Shown here piece by piece: positions 6,901 to 11,040 of a DNA stretch of 11,040 bases. Below the pieces are notes generated by a model that was not told the origin of the DNA, searched no databases, and saw nothing but the letters and a program-made list of their open reading frames with translations. The translations under genes and the position numbers were made by a program. Within the stretch, counting starts at the first letter, position 1, and every line of letters begins with the position of its first letter. The stretch comes from JAVBMC01 sp031552845 (GTDB lineage: Bacteria; Verrucomicrobiota; Kiritimatiellia; RFP12; DVOR01): positions 1 through 11,040 of the forward strand of contig JAVBMC010000058.1 in the NCBI GenBank assembly GCA_031552845.1. The letters are read 5' to 3'.

Positions 6901-7457
6901 TTGTCAGCAATACGCCGTCTGCATTCAGCGGCGCCGTCAACAGCTGCGTGACGACCAACGCCTCTTACTTTTTGGATTATGCCGGTGGTGATTTCCGCCT
7001 CTCCGAGATCGCCATTGCCTGTATCGACAAGGGTAACAATAGCTGGGTCGCCTCCAGCTATGACTTGGATGGCAACGACCGCATCTTCAACAATACGGTC
7101 GACATTGGCGCCTATGAATCGACAACCAAGTTGAACGCTGCCGGCATCCCTTACGATTGGATTGACCAATACTACGACGACGTCACAGATTATGACGCCA
7201 TCTCTAACGAAGACACCGACGGCGATGGCATGACCACTTACGAGGAATACATCTCCGGCACCAATCCGACTGATCCAAACGACCGCCTGCTGGCCACGAT
7301 TGAAATGATCAACGAAGCGCCCATCATCGGCTGGATGCCCGACCTCGGAGCTGAACGCCGTTATCAAGTCATCGGCAAACAAAATCTGCCCGACCCCCAA
7401 TGGGGCGTCACCAACGCGAACTCGCATTTCTTCAAAGTCAAAGTCTCCCTACCTTAA
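3915..7457 (+). CDS. Large secreted mosaic protein with two right-handed beta-helix domains
   Basis: Predicted exported protein of 1180 residues, probably surface-attached or extracellular. It opens with a Sec signal peptide: basic Lys2, hydrophobic core 6-18, likely cleavage near Ala21/Ala22. Domains in order: beta-helix 1 (about 24-350) with short asparagine- and glycine-rich coils; a fibronectin-III-like segment (355-445); a BACON-like segment (450-532, 'SASFTVTSNMAWRV', ending 'TNTITQDGG'); a chitobiase C-terminal-like segment (538-618, 'IFYTTDGSLPD', 'STTVKAQA'); a divergent InlB B-repeat-like segment (622-685, 'GYVFTEWTGWT', 'FAMPEEDVAVVGNY'); an Ig/fibronectin-like segment (686-772); beta-helix 2 (776-1069); a calcium-type DTDGDG linker (1100-1105) with 'YEEYISGTNPTDP'; and a short C-terminal module (1123-1180). 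Beta-helices of this kind bind or cleave polysaccharides, but I see no clear catalytic set, so adhesion or glycan binding is as likely as lyase activity. The ATG at 3915 is fixed by the signal peptide. Confidence 0.88.
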   Translation: MKTNFTAILAICLLGATGLRAATTYYVSPYGDDSAAGTSWSGALTTIQAAVNKAAAGDTVVVTNGTYSLGGIVTTNGTYQLNNRVYITKDITVKSVNGPNVTIIKGVGSYDTQARTGYSRCVYMNQGYLDGFTLESGCTYAYGLWPNISCGGGLYFDATVLAASALNNTVRVQRCIFKNNTGHIGGGLYTHHNVNGQLPVIANCVFDSNTSVAAYGGGANTIRAFNCYFVNNRYSNLNVSSGVSSVDTDGEYNMAANCVFDPSTAQGINGRVYVYNSIIASTVTATYDKGGNKVNAPNLNTTTYRPAPNSPCINSGTRTMTGGSHVFPSALTNDFASYGRTNGVIDMGPVEWWLYPTENLNTVGTTDDIKLTWSSVIDADGYYVHRSLTDSFTSSTRLTPSPLPTTSSSYTDSTVVVGVTNYYWLVATNRTVENATTYSIAGPKGGYRVPLLTLSETQHNFPMAGGSASFTVTSNMAWRVRTTETFIHITQTANGVNYTVDATELSSARSGLIIVSTIDNSLAVTNTITQDGGAQVAQPVSSPPSGYRFKNSQAIRLTCATANADIFYTTDGSLPDTSDYSTPPWYLNTPFTITRSTTVKAQATMQGMLPSTVLTANFYRLYEFTATHSGGTTNGWYTDGENITLEATNRVGYVFTEWTGWTNTVDNPVEFAMPEEDVAVVGNYLPITPTGLSPSDGATVSPYAILSVTPEEGIEHVRWTVNGTTYTTSGDNMFTTNLTALLPRGHSYEWFVEFGIGTEWSKHSATNTFFFASISQLFVSLKGNGADGLTWATAYTNIQDAVDHALAGYTILVTNGVYDVGAHAVAGDVLPSRVVINKAITLTSVNGAGFTEIRGEGTYRNNPTAVRCINATTNAIIEGFTLAQGVTRYFNGSITDPQYYGAALLASNPANTTNILRRCIVLGNTGQGGTITEGGPGTLLVDNCLLYDNKGGAVIYIHNQGTIRLANCTIVDQTVSGNNLYNVSFNGNFRTDNSLFVSNTPSAFSGAVNSCVTTNASYFLDYAGGDFRLSEIAIACIDKGNNSWVASSYDLDGNDRIFNNTVDIGAYESTTKLNAAGIPYDWIDQYYDDVTDYDAISNEDTDGDGMTTYEEYISGTNPTDPNDRLLATIEMINEAPIIGWMPDLGAERRYQVIGKQNLPDPQWGVTNANSHFFKVKVSLP
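3987..4334 (+). repeat. Intragenic duplicated block, copy 1 (start of beta-helix 1)
   Basis: Encodes residues 25-140. It matches residues 777-890 of the same protein in order: 'YYVSPYGDDSAAGTSW' with 'LFVSLKGNGADGLTW', 'TTIQAAVNKAAAGDTVVVTNGTY' (in part) with 'NIQDAVDHALAGYTILVTNGVY', 'ITVKSVNGPN' with 'ITLTSVNGAG', and 'LDGFTLESGCTY' with 'IEGFTLAQGVTR'. The similarity is at protein level; the DNA has diverged. Confidence 0.75.
6243..6584 (+). repeat. Intragenic duplicated block, copy 2 (start of beta-helix 2)
   Basis: Encodes residues 777-890, the partner of the block at 3987-4334. Matching landmarks include the N-terminal strand, the 'VTNG.Y' turn, a 'SVNG' turn, a single Cys (867, against 121 in copy 1) and the 'GFTL' strand. 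Both helix domains also end with a similar cap, 'IDMGPVE' in copy 1 and 'VDIGAYE' in copy 2, so the duplication probably covers the whole helix. Confidence 0.75.
7281..7454 (+). other. C-terminal module of the beta-helix protein, possible sorting or anchoring tag
   Basis: Encodes residues 1123-1180, right after the DTDGDG and 'SGTNPTDP' linker. Key features are Trp1140, 'AERRYQVIGKQNL' (1146-1158), Trp1163 and a terminal 'HFFKVKVSLP'. From memory, short C-terminal modules with this 'Y.V.GK..L....W....FF+V+V' pattern recur at the ends of unrelated secreted proteins in Kiritimatiellota-like bacteria. That would fit a secretion or attachment tag like those of type IX or PEP-CTERM systems. The pattern is seen; the role is inferred and untested. 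Confidence 0.45.
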
Positions 7458-7463
7458 TCAATC

Positions 7464-9158
7464 ATGTCTGAACCCACTGCTTCTGATACCTCACGCCACT
7501 TTCTCAAACAATGGATCGAAGAAGACCTCGCCGCCGGCGCTAACGACGGCAAGGTTGTCACGCGCTTCCCGCCGGAACCCAACGGCTGGATTCACATCGG
7601 CCACGCCAAAGCCATCTGCATTGACTTCGGCATGGCGCAGGCGTTTGGCGGCACGTGTCACCTGCGCATGGACGACACGAATCCATCCAAGGAATCCGAC
7701 GAATACGTCGAACAGATCAAGCGCGACATTACGTGGCTGGGCTTCAAGTGGGACAAATTCTTCTATGCCGCACAGATGTTTGACAAGATGTGGTTCATTG
7801 CCGAAGAGCTGATCAACCGCAGCCATGCCTACATCTGCGAGCTCTCGCAGGAACAGTGGAAAGAATACCGCGGCGTGCCCACGCAGCCCGGCAAGCCCTC
7901 TCCCTTCCGTGACCGTCCTGCGGAAGAGAGCCTCGCCCTCTTCCGCCGCATGCGCGCCGGAGAATTCGCCGACGGCACCCTCTGCCTCCGCGCGAAGATC
8001 GACATGGCCTCGCCTAACATCCACTTCCGCGACCCCGTCCTCTACCGCATCAACCACATGCCGCACTATCACACCGGCGACACGTGGTGCGTCTATCCCA
8101 TGTACGACTTCGCCCACCCGATTGAAGACGCCCTCGAAGGCGTCACGCACTCCATGTGCACGCTCGAGTTCGAGGTCCACCGCCCGCTTTACGATTGGGT
8201 TATCGACCGCATGGACGAGATGAACCTGCTCGTCGTGCGCGACGGCAAAAAGATCCGCCCGCAGCAGCGCGAGTTCGCCCGCCTCAACCTCACCTACACT
8301 GTCATGAGCAAGCGCAAGCTCATGCAGCTCGTCGATGAGAACCGTGTGGACGGCTGGGACGACCCGCGCATGCCGACCGTGGCCGGACTCCGCCGCCGGG
8401 GCTATACGCCCGCCGCCATCCGCAATTTCTGCGAGCGCATCGGCGTCTCCAAATACGAAAGCGAAACCGACGTCGCCCTGCTTGAGTTCTGCATCCGCGA
8501 AGACCTCAACAAGATCACCCAGCGCCGCATGGCCGTGCTCGACCCGCTGAAAGTTGTCGTCGATAACTATCCCGAGGGCCAGACCGAAATGGTCACCCTC
8601 AGCAACAACCCCGGCGACCCCGATAGCGGTGAACGCCAAGTCCCCTTCAGCCGCGAAATCTGGATTGAGCGCGACGACTTCATGGAAGTGCCCGAGAAGA
8701 AGTTCTTCCGCATGGCACCCGGCCAAGAAGTCCGCCTGCGCGGCGCTTACATCTTTAAATGCGAAAGCTGTATCAAAGACGCCGATGGCAAAGTCACCGA
8801 AGTTCATGGCACTTATGACACGCTCTCCAAAGGTGGCAATGCCTCCGACGGACGCAAGATCAAAGGCACCATCCACTGGGTCAGCGTTGCGCACGCAGTC
8901 GAGGCCGAGGTCCGCCTCTACGACCGCCTCTTCACCTCCTCCAATCCATTGGCGGAAGAGCAAGGCGACTTCTTGGACTACCTCAACCCCAACTCGATGA
9001 GCACCATCAAAGGCTACATCGAACCCGCACTGGCCGAAGCCGCCCCCGGCGACATCTTTCAGTTCGAACGCCTCGCCTACTTCTGCGCCGACAGCAAATA
9101 CTCCAAGCCCGGCGCACCGGTCTTCAACCGTACCGTCACCCTGCGCGACTCCAAATAA
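7464..9158 (+). CDS. glnS: Glutaminyl-tRNA synthetase
   Basis: Cytoplasmic class I enzyme that charges tRNA(Gln) with glutamine using ATP (EC 6.1.1.18). The 564 residues are close to the 554 of E. coli GlnRS. The catalytic domain shows PPEPNGWIHIGHAK (36-49, HIGH at 44-47), 'RMDDTNP' (68-74, Asp70 in the place of the E. coli amino-acid-binding Asp66), the 'YPMYDFAHPIEDALEGVTHS' stretch (211-230) with the glutamine-type 'CTLEFEVHRPLYDW' (232-245), and the KMSKS-type loop VMSKRK (280-285). The latter half is a complete anticodon-binding beta-barrel region with 'NPGDPDSGERQVPFSREIWIERDDF' (in part), so the gene looks intact. These motifs separate it from GluRS. Its presence implies direct glutamine charging, without relying on GatCAB for tRNA(Gln). 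It begins 6 nt after the beta-helix gene with no visible Shine-Dalgarno, so it may be read from the same transcript or from a promoter inside that gene. Confidence 0.97.
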   Translation: MSEPTASDTSRHFLKQWIEEDLAAGANDGKVVTRFPPEPNGWIHIGHAKAICIDFGMAQAFGGTCHLRMDDTNPSKESDEYVEQIKRDITWLGFKWDKFFYAAQMFDKMWFIAEELINRSHAYICELSQEQWKEYRGVPTQPGKPSPFRDRPAEESLALFRRMRAGEFADGTLCLRAKIDMASPNIHFRDPVLYRINHMPHYHTGDTWCVYPMYDFAHPIEDALEGVTHSMCTLEFEVHRPLYDWVIDRMDEMNLLVVRDGKKIRPQQREFARLNLTYTVMSKRKLMQLVDENRVDGWDDPRMPTVAGLRRRGYTPAAIRNFCERIGVSKYESETDVALLEFCIREDLNKITQRRMAVLDPLKVVVDNYPEGQTEMVTLSNNPGDPDSGERQVPFSREIWIERDDFMEVPEKKFFRMAPGQEVRLRGAYIFKCESCIKDADGKVTEVHGTYDTLSKGGNASDGRKIKGTIHWVSVAHAVEAEVRLYDRLFTSSNPLAEEQGDFLDYLNPNSMSTIKGYIEPALAEAAPGDIFQFERLAYFCADSKYSKPGAPVFNRTVTLRDSK

Positions 9159-9185
9159 CCCGCACCATGCCAACGTTCTCCCGCC

Positions 9186-10730
9186 ATGCAGTTTGACCTA
9201 CTCATCCGCAACGGTACGTTGGTTGACGGCTCGGGCAATCCGCCGCACACGGGAGACGTCGGCATCTGCGGCCAACACATCGCAGACATCGGCGATCTCT
9301 CACGCGCCGAAGCCAAACAAACCATTGACGCGGCAGGCCGTGTCGTCGCGCCGGGCTTCATCGACGCCCACACGCACAGCGACACCTTCATCCTCGTCGA
9401 GCCCTTCGCGCCGAGCAAGCTCACGCAAGGCGTCACCACCGAAATCTGCGGACAATGCGGCGGCTCTGCCGCGCCCAAACTCAACGGCGCCCGCCTCCCT
9501 TCCGACTGGGAAGCCCTCACCTACCCGCGCCCGTGGTCAACCGTAGCCGAATACCGCGCCGCGTTTGAAGCCGCACGCCCTGCCACCAACATCCGCCTCT
9601 TCGCCGGACACAACACCATCCGCAAAGGCATCCTCGGTGATGCGCCCCGCGCCGCGACTGCGGACGAAGTGCGAGCCATGTGCCGCTGCCTCGAACAAGC
9701 ACTCGACGAAGGCGCCTGCGGACTCTCCACCGGACTCATCTACCACCCCGGCGTGCATGCCGAACCCGAAGAAGTCCTCGCACTCGCCAAAGCCACATCA
9801 CGCCACGACGGCATCTATGCCACCCACATGCGCAGCGAAGGCGACCATCTGCTTGAAGCTATTGACGAAGTCCTCGCCATCGCTGAACAAGCCGGCATGC
9901 AAGTGCAAATCTCCCATCTCAAAACCGCCGGCAAAAAGAACTGGCACAAGCTCGATGCCGTGCTTACCAAAATCAACGCCGCCCGCGCCACCGGTTTGAA
10001 CATCTATGCCGACCGCTATCCCTTCTTAGCCGCGGGCACTGATTTGGATGTGCTGCTCCCCGGCTGGGCCTCCGCCGGGGGACGCGACGCCATTCTTCGC
10101 AACCTAGCCGATGCGACGGCACGTGCACGAATCATTGATGAACTCAATGCCTCCGACCAAGATTGGAACGCTGTCATGATCGGCGGCACGTGGAGTGATG
10201 CCACGCACCCTTACCGCGGCAAGAGTATCGCCGAGATTCAAGATGGACGCACGCCTGGCGCGATTGTCGCGGATATTATTGAAGCCGACCAAACCCGCAC
10301 CGGCGCATTTTTCTTCGGCATGTGCGAAGAGAACCTCAACCGCATCTTGCAAGAACCATGGGTCATACCCGGCTCGGACGCCTCCTTGCGCGCCCCGACA
10401 GGTCCGCTGGCCGCTGACCACCCGCATCCCCGCGCTTACGGCACCATGCCCGAATTCTTCAAACGCCTGCGTCGCACGCTGCCGCTTGAGCACGCTATCG
10501 CCCGCATGACCGCACTGCCCGCGCAGACCTTCAGGCTCGCCAAGCGCGGCATCCTGCAGCCCAACAACTTCGCCGACATCATCATCTTCGACCCCGCCAC
10601 GTTCACCTCCACAGCGACCTATGCCGAACCGCACCAATTCGCCAGCGGCATGGAGCATGTAATCGTGAATGGCGGACACGTCTACAGCCAAGGCCGCTTC
10701 CTCGACAACCGCAAAGGACAATTCATTTAG
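9186..10730 (+). CDS. N-acyl-D-amino-acid deacylase family amidohydrolase
   Basis: Zinc-type amidohydrolase of the D-aminoacylase group, which removes acyl groups from N-acyl-D-amino acids (EC 3.5.1.81 and relatives). The 514 residues start with the usual beta-sandwich, 'DLLIRNGTLVDGSG' (4-17). The TIM-barrel metal site follows: 'FIDAHTHSD' with His62 and His64, Cys91 in 'CGQCG' at the place of the bridging cysteine of D-aminoacylases, His214 in 'YATHMRSEG', His244 in 'QISHLK', and Asp398 in 'IPGSDAS'. The C-terminal part returns to the sandwich with 'FADIIIFDP' (462-470) and 'VIVNGGHVY' (492-500). All metal ligands are present, so it should be active. No signal peptide is seen, so it is probably cytoplasmic. 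It follows glnS by 27 nt. Its stop codon abuts an IS, and the last residues 'NRKGQFI' differ from the usual '..ARPGRVLR' tail, so the end may be IS-derived. The exact substrate is uncertain. Confidence 0.9.
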   Translation: MQFDLLIRNGTLVDGSGNPPHTGDVGICGQHIADIGDLSRAEAKQTIDAAGRVVAPGFIDAHTHSDTFILVEPFAPSKLTQGVTTEICGQCGGSAAPKLNGARLPSDWEALTYPRPWSTVAEYRAAFEAARPATNIRLFAGHNTIRKGILGDAPRAATADEVRAMCRCLEQALDEGACGLSTGLIYHPGVHAEPEEVLALAKATSRHDGIYATHMRSEGDHLLEAIDEVLAIAEQAGMQVQISHLKTAGKKNWHKLDAVLTKINAARATGLNIYADRYPFLAAGTDLDVLLPGWASAGGRDAILRNLADATARARIIDELNASDQDWNAVMIGGTWSDATHPYRGKSIAEIQDGRTPGAIVADIIEADQTRTGAFFFGMCEENLNRILQEPWVIPGSDASLRAPTGPLAADHPHPRAYGTMPEFFKRLRRTLPLEHAIARMTALPAQTFRLAKRGILQPNNFADIIIFDPATFTSTATYAEPHQFASGMEHVIVNGGHVYSQGRFLDNRKGQFI

Positions 10731-10748
10731 GTTCATGCCTAGATTAGA

Positions 10749-10776
10749 TTGACTTAAACTCAAGTTCGACTAGTAT
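10749..10776 (+). promoter_or_regulatory. Sigma-70-like promoter of the transposase, predicting a leaderless transcript
   Basis: TTGACT (10749-10754, five of six consensus bases) and TAGTAT (10771-10776, four of six) are separated by 16 bp. Initiation about seven bases after the -10 element falls on the transposase ATG at 10783. No Shine-Dalgarno precedes that ATG, in keeping with a leaderless message. Confidence 0.5.
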
Positions 10777-10782
10777 TGACGC

Positions 10783-11040
10783 ATGAAAAACAAGTATTTG
10801 GGGTCAGCTCACCTTTCGGAGGCTAAATTCAAGGCTGTTTTGAAGCTCTTTTGCACGGATTTAACCGCTGGCCAAACCGCGCAATTAACTAGCCTCAACA
10901 GGCGAACAATTGATCGGGTATTCCGGGTGCTGCGTCAGCGCATCGTACAGCTCGCTGAAAAAGAATCCTGCTTCACTGCCGGTGAAATTGAGATTGATGA
11001 ATCCTATTTCGGCCCTCATCGTGTGCGGGGAAAGCGCGGA
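10783..11040 (+). CDS. IS1595-family (ISXO2-like) transposase, 5' part only
   Basis: The open frame from the ATG at 10783 runs 86 codons to the window edge without a stop. The product starts 'MKNKYLGSAHLSEAKFKAVL' and has a helix-turn-helix-like stretch 'AQLTSLNRRTIDRVFRVLRQ' (33-52), typical of the IS1016 subgroup. It then reaches 'GEIEIDESYFGPHRVRGKRG' (67-86), the start of the ISXO2-like DDE domain, where the Asp of 'IDESYFG' (residue 72) is the first catalytic acidic residue. The zinc-ribbon found at the N-terminus of longer IS1595 members is absent, which also fits the short IS1016 type. The rest of the catalytic domain lies outside the window, so intactness cannot be judged. Confidence 0.88.
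   Translation, partial: MKNKYLGSAHLSEAKFKAVLKLFCTDLTAGQTAQLTSLNRRTIDRVFRVLRQRIVQLAEKESCFTAGEIEIDESYFGPHRVRGKRG

Larger units (their letters stand above)
10730..11040 (+). mobile_element. Left part of an IS1595-family (IS1016-like) insertion sequence
   Basis: A transposase of this family begins at 10783 and the element continues beyond the window. The left end probably lies within a few bases of 10730, where the sequence changes to GGTTCATGCCTAGATTAG, a terminal-repeat-like string. The exact boundary, the right inverted repeat and the target duplication (8 bp is usual for this family) cannot be seen. The DNA from here is more AT-rich than the preceding gene, consistent with acquired DNA. Confidence 0.75.

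Noticed and set aside
6894..7427. Minus-strand 177-codon frame opposite the end of the beta-helix gene
   Set aside because: Val/Ile/Gly/Asp-rich shadow with no motif, fully overlapped by the plus-strand helix domain and its linker.
7491..9173. Antisense open frame of 560 codons covering almost all of glnS
   Set aside because: Long antisense frames arise from third-position GC bias. The product is Val/Ala/Gly/Asp-rich with no motif, and the plus-strand product is an unmistakable GlnRS.
9167..9185. Earlier ATG (9167) for the amidohydrolase
   Set aside because: It is out of frame with the amidohydrolase. The ATG at 9186 begins the family's usual N-terminal strand.

Overview
The window looks like chromosomal DNA from a moderately GC-rich, Gram-negative-type bacterium. 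The best guess is the PVC group, Kiritimatiellota/Verrucomicrobiota/Lentisphaerota. That placement is an inference, resting on the very large secreted parallel beta-helix protein with a DTDGDG linker and a short C-terminal 'GK..L...W....FFKVKV' module, a style of protein common in those phyla, and on intergenic repeats of a type I associate with them. No rRNA or other phylogenetic marker is present to confirm it.

Layout. Positions 1-193 are non-coding, with a short tandem 8-mer array and two GC-rich hairpins. Positions 194-3715 (minus strand) hold a two-gene ABC transporter operon: a LolD/MacB-type ATPase followed 3 nt later by a ten-helix permease with two FtsX domains. A divergent intergenic region (3716-3914) carries a 12-bp palindrome. 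Rightward from 3915 come three closely packed genes: a 1180-residue secreted mosaic beta-helix protein, glutaminyl-tRNA synthetase (glnS) 6 nt behind it, and an N-acyl-D-amino-acid deacylase-type amidohydrolase 27 nt further on. From about 10730 to the right edge is the left end of an IS1595-family (IS1016-like) insertion sequence. Its transposase starts at 10783 and runs off the window.

How the parts relate. The ABC pair is a self-contained envelope export or lipoprotein-release type system, with no adaptor or outer-membrane partner visible. The beta-helix protein is predicted to be exported by the Sec route and could act at the cell surface or outside the cell. glnS is housekeeping, and its 6-nt spacing behind the beta-helix gene is the oddest arrangement here. 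The amidohydrolase probably deacylates N-acyl-D-amino acids or related compounds, and the IS has landed essentially on its stop codon.

I did not find a clear new defence or mobile system. The most interesting items are the internally duplicated beta-helix protein with its possible C-terminal sorting module, the unusual glnS linkage, and the IS whose promoter predicts a leaderless transposase message.
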